From contig JANSJX010000011.1 in NCBI GenBank assembly GCA_026168455.1, positions 62,001 through 126,000 of the forward strand: a DNA stretch of 64,000 bases, given 5' to 3'. The notes below the pieces were generated by a model that did not search any database, was not told where the DNA came from, and worked only from the letters and a program-made list of their open reading frames with translations. Source of the DNA: Theocolax elegans. Taxonomy: Eukaryota; Arthropoda; Insecta; Hymenoptera; Cerocephalidae. The position numbers and the translations under genes are program-made. Position 1 is the stretch's first letter, and every line of letters starts with the position of its first letter. Positions 13,101-25,250 of this stretch are shown piece after piece.

Positions 13101-16100
13101 TTTGATTTTTGAATAAATAAATATAATTTCATTGCAAATTAATATCAAATTTATGGCAATCTTCGGTGAAATATTTTGTTTAATTTTCCATTACATTTTT
13201 TGGAAATAATTCATCGCATCAAGATATCAGTATTTAATTAAACACCAGTGACATTTCGAATAGTCATTAGATAAGATTATGAAAAAAATGATTTTTGTTT
13301 ATAATTTTGTCTAGTTGCACAATTCAATAGTCTCTAATGAATAATGAATTTCAATTTTTACAGCAACTTATTTTTACATCTTAAAATATTACATGTTTAA
13401 ATCCTAATAAACTAATAATAAACTTTTCGGTTGCGTTATTTACTATTGACAATTTAGAAAATTATACTCTTTACTAGAAAGTAGTCAACGTATAAGATGG
13501 TAGTATCTAGTCTCATTAATCAGATGAAATTTAAACTTTAATACAACCAAAGATAATGTTACACATCAGTTTAATATTATATAACTCGTTATACAAAAGT
13601 AATATTATGAAAAATGTACTGTAAAGTAATATTATTAACAAGATAAACTAAACAAAAGCTAATATTTTGAAATGAAAATTTCTGAATTGTTATTTATTTG
13701 TATATTTTTATATAAATAACCATTGCTCTATTAAACAATTGATAAAAAAATCAAACATTTCTGTATTATTGTTTTTCATAATTTTCATAATAATTATCAA
13801 ATTCATCAATGTCTAAAATATTTATTCTTATCGACAAATAATTTACCTTTAAAAACTAAGGAATCAATTGAATGAGTTATACTTATTAAAATTTTGGCAA
13901 TATAGCGTAAGTAAATTTGCTAAACGTTTATTTACAAGTTATATATATGTATGTAAATTTTAGTCGCGGCAGGTAAGTGGTGCTGCTTAATTGTATATAT
14001 TATGTATTTTTTACATTGTTTTCACTTTGTTCTGACAGTATCGGGTGCATCTTATCTTTTTTACTATTACTAGAAACACAAGAACGAATAAGTAACGTAT
14101 AAAATCGAAGTACCTGGTAAAGAGCTCCAGTCCGTCGACATTTCCGCTCTCTTTTTTCATTCTCGTTATTGAGAGTTTCATCAGTCTGTAAAACAAAAAT
14201 ATATTAATTACTTAACGTATGTAAAATGTAATTTCTCTATAAATCTATATTATTCATTTTTAACGTAACTTTATCTTATTTTTTGTTTTAATATTTTTAT
14301 AAATGATGAATAAAAATGTAGATATTTGTTAATCTAATCTACATAGACGTAGATGTGCTTATAAGACTACTGCGTACATAGAAAAAATATGTTTGATTAA
14401 AAATTAGTATATCGTTAACTACTGGATGTACAAACTGACAAAATAAAATAGTATATATTCTGTGATAAAATTGAATACAAATTTATTCATTGCATAGAAA
14501 TAATGTATAATAATGTAATATTATTATTACACTACTTGGATGGAGAAGAGTGTGTTAGACTAATTTCTTTGCGAAGAATAACTGAGTTCTTCGGTGATAG
14601 AACTAGTAATTCGCCGAACCCGGAAATACTGAATTTCCTAGTCTAATCTCGGGCCGAGGCTATTCTTTTCATCCGATGTTTTAAAATAATTTTTTATGAT
14701 TTTCGAATAACGATTTTCTCTATGCTTAGATGGAATGTCGAGTTGCCATATGCGAGAGAAACAAATCTGCTCTGGAAGAGATCGATTAAAATACAAATTT
14801 TTTTATGTTTCTCTTTAACTATTAATAAATATTATGACAGACGGTACTATTATTTTTTATTTTGACTGTGTATATATTCATTTCTGTGCAATATATACTA
14901 TAAGGTAAATAGAAATTGTAACAAAAAGTAATACATACATTAGTGTAATAACGTTTAAATTTATATCTTCTAATAATTTTAGTTCGAATAAACCAATAAA
15001 TTTAAACCTTTTTTCATTATTGCAGATATTAATTTACAGTACAACTTGATCTTAAAGATAATGTAAAATTTAATGTTAGATTTTTCGGGAGTGAGAATCG
15101 AAGTCTTGCTAGTTTCATATATTGTTTGGCTCCTAGAGATCAATAATTCCAATCAAAGATGTTTGTCTGCGTATGTATTTATAAGTCAAAATAGATATTA
15201 TGTAAAGTCTAAAGCGCTAATAGCAATGCAGTATACTGTATAACTGTATAAATTACTTTAGCATTATCAAAAGACGTACAACAAGCGATAAATACATCTT
15301 TTTTATGAAATGTACAAAACATTGGTTGATAATAGGTTATAAAATAGTCCATTGTAATAAGAACATGAAATATAATAAAATGTATTTTCACTCATATTTT
15401 CAAGAATTCAAGCCTAATTTTTTTAATCTTTTGTAATTAATACGGGACAATGTCTTTTACGACAAATTAATTTGGTAAGTTGTTGACGTTTTACATCTAC
15501 TAACTCGAGTCCGTGTGATATAAACGTTTTAAGAAATAGTCAACGATTATCGGATTAAACCATAGTAAACTGCACGTAGTTACACTACAAATTATATCTG
15601 TCTCTGTTCACTGGTTATTTTTATCTTTTGTACAAATAGTGCAATAAAGAAGTAAATATTCCAGTTACACATATGTATTTAATTATTACGTGCATATTAT
15701 CACATTTACAAATTTGCACATCCACATAATTTAAATAGTGCGAGTAAAATTATTGATTAATTTATTTATTCGCGTTTAAAATAAAATAAACATCCTGCTC
15801 GTTTCTCAATTTAAATTTATACATCAGCGAAGAAGAAAATAATTTTAAAAGAATGTGCTCATATCGTAAAGATCAACACTGTATGAAATAATTTGTTAAA
15901 TTTTTTAAGTCATCTTGATTAACTACAATGACGTAACGGTCTCGATTTAAAGTGTTACGCGCCGAGATATTAATTAATGGAAATTCAACACGCTGTGTAT
16001 ATGCATGCTAAAATATTAATGTAAACAATAACACCTTTGAAACATTTTATCAATAAAGGAAGTTCAACATTCGTTTGGAATTTTTTCTATAATGTTTAAT

Positions 16101-16772
16101 CAATTACATATTAAGCCAATTGATTAAGCGGATTTTTTTTACTTTTACATTTAACATATTAGTATATATTTAACATACAATTATTAAAAATTAGTAGAAA
16201 TTATTTAGTAAGATGTACGTCCTCCATTTCTGTAAAATGTATATTTGATAAAACTCATAATTGTTTAAAAATATATGTATATAGGTATACATTTAGTATA
16301 TGCAAACCGGTGCGTGCAGTAAACGATTATATATACCTATATATAAATTAATACCTAGCCCCCCTCCCCTACATCCCTCCCTCCCCACCACGCCTCGCAC
16401 ACATACACATACGTATACCTCAGTAGAAATATGAGAATTTTGAGGTTAACCAAAACGATGTAGGTGTTTTTTTGGTGTTAGATATCGACTAGCCATTTTA
16501 CCGTTTGAAAAACGTAATTGATACCTCATTTATATACTACTATTTTCACTAGGGTATATGCGTATACTTGTACATATTTGTAAATATATAAACTTTCTTT
16601 AGACTGCATTGTAACCGCAAGAAAGTGGAAAAATCCAATACTAGAATATTCAGTTACTTTTTGACAAGAGTGACCAAACTTAAAATTAAAATAAAACTAT
16701 CGATGGAGTTGTCGAAGTAAAATATTGATAAGTTACCTTTGCCTTAAAATGTTCATCTGTAGATGTATCCAT
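7147..16772 (-). CDS. Tret1: Facilitated trehalose transporter-like (SLC2/sugar porter family), five coding exons
   Basis: Predicted plasma-membrane sugar transporter, probably moving trehalose or glucose down its gradient. Coding exons on the minus strand: 16772-16737, 14185-14114, 9912-9774, 9023-8671 and 8121-7147, all with GT/AG junctions; together 1575 nt, 524 residues. The frame runs through every junction without a stop. Motifs of the major-facilitator sugar porters are intact: RRGRK in loop 2-3 (113-117), PESPMWL after helix 6 (226-232), QQFSGI in helix 7 (301-306), FGRR in loop 8-9 and PETKGKSLAEI at the C-terminus (477 on). The hydrophobic pattern fits 12 helices and the length suits the Tret1 family (about 500). 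The start ATG opens a 12-codon first exon (MDTSTDEHFKAK); another 5' exon or isoform is possible. Introns are 2551, 4201, 750 and 549 bp; the 4.2-kb one holds a 5S-SINE and a MITE. The exact sugar cannot be read from sequence. Confidence 0.9.
9024..9773 (-). other. Intron 3 of the sugar transporter
   Basis: A 750-bp intron with donor GTAAAT and acceptor TTATCAG that splits a codon after its first base. It contains a chance 72-codon frame (9318-9536) without family likeness. Confidence 0.8.
10231..10667 (+). mobile_element. 5S rRNA-derived SINE with tRNA-type A box, 17-bp target duplication
   Basis: The head contains TGGCGGAGTGG, a perfect tRNA-type A box. It is followed by sequence matching the 3' part of 5S rRNA from about nucleotide 35: CTCG.CCGATC, GTGAAGCAGC, then GCGCGGTTAGTACTTG and ATGGGTGACCG, which correspond to the 5S internal promoter (box A, intermediate element and box C). 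The body runs about 330 bp more and ends A-rich. Perfect 17-bp direct repeats TTATAAAAACGGTAAAT flank it (10214-10230 and 10668-10684), proving retroposition. The open minus-strand frames across it are chance. A second copy is at 38658-39080. Confidence 0.85.
12081..12419. mobile_element. TTAA-type MITE (piggyBac-like), older copy
   Basis: Left end TTGACGGGGTACCATAGTC, right end GAGTATAGGATGCCCTTAA. It aligns end to end with the better preserved element at 45245-45638, sharing the CCCTACCTTACCG block, AGGCGCCTT and the AAAAGTCTTACCAAAAAT segment. Flanking TTAA (mutated to TTGA on the left) and a GGGG/CCCC-tipped inverted end fit piggyBac-type MITEs. No coding capacity. It sits inside intron 2 of the sugar transporter. 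Confidence 0.65.
14186..16736 (-). other. Intron 1 of the sugar transporter
   Basis: A 2.55-kb AT-rich intron with donor GTAACT and acceptor TTTTACAG. Apart from a C-rich stretch near 16361-16400 I see no element or gene in it. Confidence 0.75.
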
Positions 16773-17509
16773 TTTAATGAAATGAGAATAAGAACAAGAA
16801 TCAGATCACGAAATACACTTTCTCCGTGTTTGAACTATAATGCACACATTAACTGGCACATTTATCTGTCTCCATAAAATTTTCCAAATACATTGGTAAA
16901 TTTACTTGGTATACACTAAAATTTGAAATACACTATAGACAGCCACGCGAATACTGAGAGCAGGAGTTTTAAAAAATCCTGTTATTTTAGCATATACGTT
17001 CCATGTACAGTTGTATCTCTCGGTCTGCAGCAGATTATCTTGACGTGAATCTCAAGTTCACATTCAGGTTTTCACGAATCAAATTCCTATAGGTATAGTT
17101 TATGCAGAGCTTTATTCTAATCTTTCACGCGCGTCTTTATTATTTGTTATTCTCACTGGAATAGTTTACATTGTACTTATTAAGACTGCAACAGAATTTT
17201 TACATTTCGACGCTTTATCGAGTAAACGAGAAATTACGAATGTTATTTTAGCTGATTTATTTTAATGTATTAATTAATTTTACATTTATCCACGTATATC
17301 GCGGTATACTGTATTTTATTTAAACTTGTAGTTTAAATAACAATGTTTTGTTGTGTACCCGTAATAGGTAGTTTGATAAGTAATATGAAATATTTAAACT
17401 TGTCCGAGGTTAAATTATTTGAAACTATTAATTCGAAAGCAATGATAACATTATAATCTACGAATTACGTAATTAGAGTATGAGCGAATAATCACCAGCT
17501 GGGGAGTTA
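16773..17509. other. 5' flank of the sugar transporter
   Basis: Sequence just upstream of the first coding ATG, presumably 5' untranslated and promoter DNA. No convincing TATA element or reading frame was seen. Confidence 0.4.
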
Positions 17510-17955
17510 TGCTTTAAGATCTCCCGTTTACCAAGAGGTTTGATCGGTTACCGAGTCCAGCAAACGACTGAACGGTTGCCGGCTTTCTCGGGTGCATGGG
17601 TGAGCTCGCCGCCTCGCTTCGTATTGGTACTATATACGCAAACGCCGTATTATTTCCCAATACATAATATACACGCTGTCCTCGGCTGTCTAGAAAATCA
17701 TCGTGACTCGTGCCGTGCATCCACTCGTCGACCAAGAGAGAGGTGTATCGAAATACCGTGTTTTCTCTTGGCATACCTGTACGCACAATCCCCACATCTA
17801 CGCACACCGACCCATGCACCGACACACACCGACACACGCAGGCACTCGGTAGTCTTTGTAGTGGTGGACCCTGCACTCCGAGGGTAAAACGACCTGGTCT
17901 TTCCATTAAAATTTCTCGAGTCATGGCTCGGCAGATCTCGAATTTCACTCTTTAA
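17510..17955 (-). promoter_or_regulatory. GC-rich island, possible distal promoter or 5' exon
   Basis: About 450 bases with clearly higher GC content and many CG dinucleotides than the surrounding AT-rich DNA. Stop codons are therefore sparse on both strands and long frames appear in both directions (17514-17948 minus, 17540-17887 plus) without family likeness. A donor-like CAG/GTATGCC occurs on the minus strand near 17783. The position, about 0.75 kb upstream of the transporter's first coding exon, would suit a transcription start region or non-coding first exon of that gene. This is inference from composition only. Confidence 0.3.
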
Positions 17956-19599
17956 ATTCTCTATTTCTATCCAGTTATTACACTTGATTTGAGGAATACT
18001 GTACCATTTGTTCTACGGAATAGTTTATATATTACCTTACGATTATTTTAAACCTTTTTCAAACATTAGCTCTATTTTACTAAGTTTATACGGTACTAAT
18101 ATTTAACTTTTCACATCAGAAAATCATTAATATACAATACCATTATTATTGCAAATCCAAGTTTCAAAGAACATCATTCAGATTAAACATAAGTATACAT
18201 TGATTGACATTTTAAACATAAATTTGCAATAAATTAACTATACCTATTCAATCTAAAATTTCATTGAAACTTGGATTAAAGTGTCACTCTTCAATTGACT
18301 AGCTAATCACTTGCACAGATTATAGGATAGTCTTTTCTTGAAATATAGATAAATATTTCGAGGAATAACTATTTGAAATAAAAACCAATAAAATATTGAA
18401 TCAGTCGAAAAACTTACAAAACCTGTATAGTTTTCTCTCACTTTAATAACAATTGTAATTATCGCCTAATCTTACTAAATTTAAATTAAAATCGAACAAA
18501 AATATTTTACATATAATTGTAGAGCTATTATTTAATGACGCAATTAAAGATAAATATTTTATATTCACTACAAAAATACTTAATGCTCTAAGTCTAATAA
18601 AAATGCAAGATAAATTTTCTTTGTGGGAGATCGCAATTCATTTAGATCTATTTTCGTGCATCATTTTATTATAAGCTGATGCAAGTCCGAGTACCATCCA
18701 TCAACAAATCTCTAAAAATAGGTAGTAAGAACACTGTATTATACTGTATTATACTGTATTTTCAATAAACAGTATTTTACTTTACCGAGTACTTACATTT
18801 TATCGGTTTTACAAAAAATCGGATTAAAAAATTATTTGTAATGATTTGTAGTGATGTATCAAACGCCCAAATGAATGTTCATAGTTAATATTTGTAATAT
18901 AATTTCAATGAGTAATAAGTGCTATTCGTGAATAGAAGTTTAATTTATGACATCCAAGTTAAAAAATGTTGTATACTTTAACAAAAAATTTTCCGCTTTG
19001 CCGTGTACGCAGAAGCTTTCGACAAATATGATAAAGTCCATGTATATATAATTACACATATGTACACAAGCGTAATTGCTGATTTCCCCGTTTTATGCTT
19101 ATTTTGTACTTTAAGAATTTTCAATTATTTTAAAAAATATTCGATATCTCACACTTATCATAACAACTACTCTGTATCGCAAGATAATTATGTTAGATAT
19201 TACAATTACCTAAACTAGTTATTATTTTACATCTGGTTGGTTACTAGACTACCAAGAATCAATACGCGATAGGAGTTATTATTAATAATAGTAAAATAAT
19301 AAAGGAAATTGCATTAACAATCGAACTATATACACATTATAATAATTATACCACAGTTTCAAATTATAATAAGTCTATACATATAGTGATTACGGAAATC
19401 TATATTTTTTTTTAATTTATTAAAATTTTTAATACTATTATTCAATTACCAACGTTTTGTTGTACTTCCGCAACTGTCGATGTGAAAATTAATGAATATT
19501 AATCAATACATAGGCACTTTCCTAAATCACAAAAACTCGAACACTGAATAACGAATTAATTAAATAGTAATTATTTTTTAACATTGTATTTAAATTTAA
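17956..19599. other. Intergenic, nothing recognised
   Basis: AT-rich, with no credible coding frame. A 71-codon frame at 19003-19218 has no recognisable motif. A short ATACTGTATT triplication is at about 18734-18762. Confidence 0.55.
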
Positions 19600-19601
19600 T
19601 A

Positions 19602-19851
19602 CACTCAGAAAAATGTATTCTTGTGATTAGAAGATTGTCGTATTAAACAGGGCTCAAAAAGAAATCCACTTAATATTAGATGATTCTTCTATAACCCAGA
19701 AAATTCGATTTCTATTTAGAATAGTGAGATCTTGATTTTAATGGAATTTACTTGGTAATAATAGAAGAATCCTCTAACACCAACTGGATTTCCTTTTGAA
19801 CCATATTTGAGACGACAATCCGCTAATGACAAGAATACATTTTTGTGAGTG
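19602..19851. mobile_element. 250-bp Tc1/mariner-type MITE
   Basis: Left end CACTCAGAAAAATGTATTCT and right end the reverse complement of CACTCACAAAAATGTATTCT, with TA on both sides (19600-19601 and 19852-19853). Arms are complementary for about 100 bases, including the GAATC..CTAT block. TA duplication plus short inverted ends fit Tc1/mariner MITEs. No coding capacity. Confidence 0.7.
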
Positions 19852-20534
19852 TAACTCTCGAACAAACTGTGATTGTTTTATATTATGAAATTAAAAGTTT
19901 TCAATTTATTATTCGATTAACTTATTATTTATAATTATTTAATAGATATTAAATATTTATATTATTTAATAGAGATTTAATTAAGTATGATGATCCAATT
20001 TTAAGATTTGTAGAAATTCTTAGATTGAACTACTTATGAGTAAATGGAATCTATGAAGAAAAAAATTTGTAATATGGTTTTTGACTCACAAGACTGGTGC
20101 TACCGAATGCGATATTTTACCTGCCCTTTTTTTAATTATAGTAATGCTTATACAATTTTTAATTTAGTATTAAAAATTTAGTATCCATACATTATCTCAT
20201 ATATATTCCGTTGCTTTCTCATAGTGGAAGCTTTCTAATAATAAAATTTTCGACTCGATAAAAACATGTTATAAGTATGTTTCAACATGTTACGTTATGA
20301 TCGTGATGTGTAAATCGACTTTAGTGTATTTGATAATTTTTTGAATAATTAAAAATTTTAATAATATAATTAATTTTTTTTATTGGACCAAATACACCTT
20401 ATAGAGAATAAAAATATCTATCCGTTTGATCTTGAATTAACAATTATCTCTATTAGATTTTTTGTAATTAAAAAAATGATTTGTTTAAATATTTTGTATT
20501 TTGGAAATAAATTAGTCAATTGTGTCACATTCCA

Positions 20535-22095
20535 CTTAAAAATCCTGTAATAAGTGAAAAAATCACGGAACACCTTAAACATTCCCGAAATTCGCAGGAA
20601 ATTCCGTAATTAATACAAATACCCAGAATATCCTAACAACTCCTGAAATTAGTGCAAATATCCTAAAGCACCAATAATTCTCTTAATACCCAGCAAGAAC
20701 TTAAAAATTCCAGAAATTCTTAAAAAATTCGTAATTAATACAAAGATTCCGAATTACCATAACAATTCCTGAAATATCCAAGTAGTCCCGTAATTAGTGC
20801 AGATATCTCGGAATGACTAAAAAATTCCCAAAGTAACCAAATAGTCCTGTAATTAGTGCAGATACCTGAAATACCTTAAAATTCCCGAAATATCCAAGAA
20901 ATCCCATAATTAGTACAGATATCCCGGATACCTAAAAAATTCACAAAATATCCAAGAAATCCCGTAATTTGTACAGATACACATAATACTTTACAAATCT
21001 CGTATAGATATCTCGAAACACAATTATTTTTCCAGAAATTCTGAAAAAACCGTAATTAGTGCAAATATTTCGGAATGTCTTAAAAACTCCAGAAATTCCC
21101 AAAAAATGGCGTAGTTAGTCCAGATACCCGAAATTCCCAAAAAATCCTGTAATAAGTGAAAATATCATGGAATACCTTAAAAATTCCCGAAATTCGCAAG
21201 AAATCCCGTAATAAATGCAGATATCCAGAATATCCTAACAACTCCCGAAATTAGTGCAAATATCCTAAAGCACCAATAATTCTCTTAATACCCAGCAAGA
21301 ACTTAAAAATTCCAGAAATTCTTAAAAAATTCGTAATTAATACAAAGATTCCGAATTACCATAACAATTCCTGAAATATCCAAGTATTCCCGTAATTAGT
21401 GCAGATATCTCGGAATGACTAAAAAATTCCCAAAGTAACCAAATAGTCCTGTAATTAGTGCAGATACCTGAAATACCTTAAAAATTCCCGAAATATCCAA
21501 GAAATCCCGTAATTAGTACAGATATCCCGGATACCTAAAAAATTCCCAAAGTAACCAAATAGTCCTGTAATTAGTGCAGATACCTGAAATACCTTAAAAA
21601 TTCCCGAAATATCCAAGAAATCCCATAATTAGTACAGATATCCCGGATACCTAAAAAATTCACAAAATATCCAAGAAATCCCGTAATTTGTACAGATACA
21701 CATAATACTTTACAAATCTCGTATAGATATCTCGAAACACAATTATTTTTCCAGAAATTCTGAAAAAACCGTAATTAGTGCAAATATTTCGGAATGTCTT
21801 AAAAACTCCAGAAATTCCCAAAAAATGGCGTAGTTAGTCCAGATACCCGAAATTCCCAAAAAATCCTGTAATAAGTGAAAATATCATGGAATACCTTAAA
21901 AATTCCCGAAATTCGCAAGAAATCCCGTAATAAATGCAGATATCCAGAATACCGTAACAACTCCCGAAATTAGTGCAAATATCCTAAAGCACCAATAATT
22001 CTCTAAATACCCAGTAATAACTTAAAAAATCCAGAAATTCTTAGGAAATTCCGTAATTAGTGCAAATACTCCGAATTAGTGCAAATTTCCGAACG
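20535..22095. repeat. Minisatellite array with 55-60-bp monomers in a ~600-bp higher-order unit
   Basis: A long array of degenerate monomers built around ATTCCCGAAAT and GTAATTAGTGCAGATA, spaced 55-60 bases. A higher-order period is visible: the marker TAAGTGAAAA recurs at 20551, 21153 and 21872, giving steps of 602 and 719 bases. The extra 117 bases in the second unit equal an additional two-monomer block, duplicated around 21540-21660. Within a higher-order unit the monomers differ, while equivalent monomers of successive units are nearly identical. Confidence 0.85.
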
Positions 22096-22674
22096 TACTA
22101 GTAAAAAACGATTATTTAAAAAATTCGTAATAGCCTTAAAACTTTTCTTATACCAATGCGATTATATTGGATTTATAAAAAATCATATTTATAAAATTTT
22201 ATTATTATGTAGATCATACGTTTTACCTACATACCTATCGATTAAAATATTATTAAATATTTTGAAACCTCACTCAGTATCTGTTTAGGTACCTTTCCGC
22301 CAAGAGAAGCTTTCCATCATCTATTTTTGTTGCTCAGTGTTATTTTCTGTTTTACTAGGTTCGTTATTTAATGTTCCAATGTTTCAATTTTAAAATATAA
22401 AACCAAGATAGCGAGGCGCAAGATATATTACGTTCCTTTTTCAAAACACGCTGCTTTTCAAAAATTTTTCTTTTGTCCCATTTGCCTAAGTACTTGTGGA
22501 TCTTACTCTTTTAGCGTATTTCTTGCGTCACCAATTCACCATTCACCAATCACGCTACATTGAACTGACCAATTATATCACGTTTTAAGAGACTAAACAT
22601 CATTTTTTTAAATGGAGTTAAAATTTTTTTTGAAACCTTTTTATTAATTTATAAATGTTACTCTTTTTCTTTTA

Positions 22675-22814
22675 CCTTTAGACTGCCGGACTGGCTCCTA
22701 TATGAGCCACCTGTGACCTTGACAACTACTCTAGAGATATGAGGTGTTTTTATGTATAAATTTTGCACATCAAAAATATCAATTTATAAGGCAAAAATGC
22801 CGGCAGTCTAAAGG
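22675..22814. mobile_element. 140-bp piggyBac-type MITE
   Basis: Both ends carry CCTTTAGACTGCCGG in inverted orientation. The right flank is TTAA and the left flank is TTTA, one mutation from TTAA. CC-TTT-starting ends with TTAA duplication are typical of piggyBac relatives. It contains no reading frame. Confidence 0.7.
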
Positions 22815-24115
22815 TTAAAATATGCCAAATATTCTAATAAACAACCAAAACACTGGTGCTTTAATTTTGACTCCATTTATCAATTTGTATGTAAAATAAA
22901 TCACATTTTTCAAATTTGAATAAAATACAAGTAAATTTTCTCTTTTTATCACATATTTTTACTTTAATTCACTAGCAATGATTCCCGTAGATGAATATTA
23001 CCTTTTTCAAAATTTAGCTAGAAACTAAGATTTTCTAAAATAGTATTTTAAAAACTGTGTGGTGAATATCACCAGCTAAATAACTTAATTGTACTTATAG
23101 TCTTCCATAACTTTTGACTTTCTTGAACAATGATTTTTAATGATACTTTACTCAAACTTCTACAAAACAATTTTAATACACTTACTTTCATAATTAGATA
23201 TTAATTAATAACAGAATATGTTGGTTCATATTTTGCCTACCGGAAATAACATTTTTGTGAAAAAGTGACAAAAATATTCTTTAACTAGGGAGGCGGGCCC
23301 CACTGCGCTCTGCCGTACGCCAACCACCCAACCAACCAACTAATCAACCACAACAGGCTGCCCTTGAGAATAAAAACTTATAAGGCACGACCGAATGCAG
23401 CTTGCGCATCGCGCTTGCACTGTCAATGATATCCGTTACTGTAAGTTTTACATTTAATATATTTTCCTCAAAGTAGATTTTTCATAAGCATTTTAATTTT
23501 TAAACTATTGAACTTTTAAGTAATATATTATTTAGCAAAGAAAATTGCATCTATGTAACTTTTATAGATAACCTGTTTTTTCTTCTCTATATCAATATTT
23601 TTTATATACTATTGTTGACAGTAAACTGCTCGTAATGAAGTATTTATACAATCTACATAAACGAGAATAATAAAATTAAATATTGGTGTTTGAACATCTT
23701 TATTTCGACTTCAGGATTAAAATAATTCATCAAAGGAAATTAATTAATAAATTAATAAAAATATTTGTTGTCATTGTTTTGTTTTTACTTTCACTCAAAC
23801 TTGCAAAGGCACATGCGTAAGTAAATTCAAAATTATCTTTTTACTATTTTTCAATATACTGAAAAAATTTTCAGGCATGGACACCCAATGTACATAACGC
23901 ATATACAACCAAAAATCGTCGACATGTGGCGCCACTGTGTTGCGTATATCAGTGTTGAAACGTGAAGAGCTGTTACTGAGCTACCGTGTACGTTTAAACA
24001 TAACGTAAAGCTTAACTGGTTTTATAGTTGTACACATTGACAAGTATTGCATTTTTTACAACATTTTACAAGTTTTGTTGCTGCTCAAACTTGAAGGTTA
24101 CACTTCAAAATTTAT
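22815..24115. other. Intergenic, no gene seen
   Basis: AT-rich sequence with a short GC-richer patch at about 23285-23430 that ends in a donor-like CTGTAAGTTTT. No reading frame or RNA gene could be supported. From about 24040 on it is homologous to 27440-27760. Confidence 0.45.
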
Positions 24116-24410
24116 CGGGCTTGGAGAGCTTACCACTAGGGGGATTCGAGTTTTCTCTCTACGCGCTAATGAAACGGTCTAATACAAGGCATAAGTATAG
24201 CTGATTCAACATACATTTGACATCGTTTTCCATCTGCGACCGGCGTCTAAGGAAAGCTCTTTATTGAAGAGTCCAAAGCTAGAGAGCCGTGATCGAAAAA
24301 ACAATTTTAATTTTTAATTTTTGGAAAGGTTTACTCTGGAGCTTCTACCAACCATAGTGGATGAAGAGTAAAGGCCTTGCTTAATAAAGCATATTAATTC
24401 GCAAAGCCCG
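24116..24410. mobile_element. ~295-bp MITE-like insertion
   Basis: Defined by comparison: the flanking sequence continues without this block at 27440-27760, where the TTACACTTCAAAATTTAT segment runs straight into the TCTTCTGTGTATTTTTAAAT segment. The inserted block starts CGGGCTTGG and ends CAAAGCCCG, a short imperfect inverted repeat. No coding capacity. Confidence 0.5.
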
Positions 24411-24439
24411 ATACATTATATATATCGGAAAAAAATACT

Positions 24440-24720
24440 TCACAAATTACTTCTTCTATGTATTTTTAAATTAAACGATGGGTCGCAATATTGGATGAAT
24501 ATTGGGTAAGTAATAATATTTACTTTTGCACACATATTAATTATTTTTGCAAAGAGAAACGTAAAGTACGTTTATTAATCGTTTATTATAATAATATAAA
24601 TATATTTTAAATATAAGTAAAATTTATAAGTAAATTTATATATTTAAATAAATGAAATAAAATTAGTATATCATATTTTTTTGTTGATTTGTAAAAGACA
24701 AATCTTGTGGTTTGTAAGAA
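24440..24720. repeat. Dispersed repeat also present at 27490-27760
   Basis: Shares GTATTTTTAAATT.AACGATGGGTC.CAATATTGGATGAAT and the following 200 bases with 27490-27760 in the same orientation. The family is unknown. Confidence 0.6.
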
Positions 24721-24724
24721 AGAC

Positions 24725-25250
24725 AAAAAATTCACAAAAATTAACATGGTAATTCCTATTTAAATTTTTAAAAAAATGTTGTGTTTCTTTAAATTATCAT
24801 AACTTTTTACAGAATTGAAGGCCATAAAAATGCTACAGACCATTTGAAAGGTATTGCTCCAAGCTTTCTTTTAGGCTTTTGGATAAAAAAATCAATTGTG
24901 ACGCACTTACACTTTTTTTAAGTTGAATATTGACATGTAGTTTATGTAACATTGACCTTGAGATTAGAAATTCTAACCTAGAAGAATAAATTCTAGACAT
25001 AATTAGCAACGAATGTTACATATAATGTTCTATAGTAAAAGTTGATAGATGTTGAGTTAAATAGCGGTAAACCCAGCTGGTGTTTAGAAAAATTTGGAAA
25101 AATTTATTTTTTGATGTTAGAATAACTTTTGAGCAAATAGATTCCAGTACCTAAAAATTTTTTTCTATATTCTGAGAAACATTTGCAATGTGTACCCAAA
25201 ATTTGGTGCATTTTAAAATTTTGATCGGACTATTTCACGTGGAATACCTT
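24725..25250. repeat. One arm of the TATTCCACGTGAAGTGG palindrome family
   Basis: Nearly the same sequence as the right arm of the 1-kb palindrome at 62910-63905 (AACCCAGCTGGTGTT, GTACCTAAAAATTTTTTTCT, GTGTACCCAAAATTTGG). Only one arm is present here. Its outer end, GTGGAATACCTT, is split by the tRNA-SINE and resumes after it. Confidence 0.75.

Larger units (their letters stand above)
9913..14113 (-). other. Intron 2 of the sugar transporter, 4.2 kb
   Basis: Donor GTACTTCG after the ALYQ-encoding exon and acceptor TATTTCAG before LLMCAL. It hosts the 5S-derived SINE (10231-10667), a TA dinucleotide tract (about 10830-10850) and the TTAA-type MITE (12081-12419). The rest is AT-rich with no gene visible. 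Confidence 0.8.

Noticed and set aside
17514..17955. 144-codon minus and 115-codon plus frames as genes
   Set aside because: Open on both strands in a GC-rich patch, no family likeness, low-complexity stretches (CA/TG repeats). Kept only as a possible regulatory island.
20535..22095. CRISPR-like array
   Set aside because: Monomers are tandem and degenerate without unique spacers, and the sequence is eukaryotic. It is a minisatellite.
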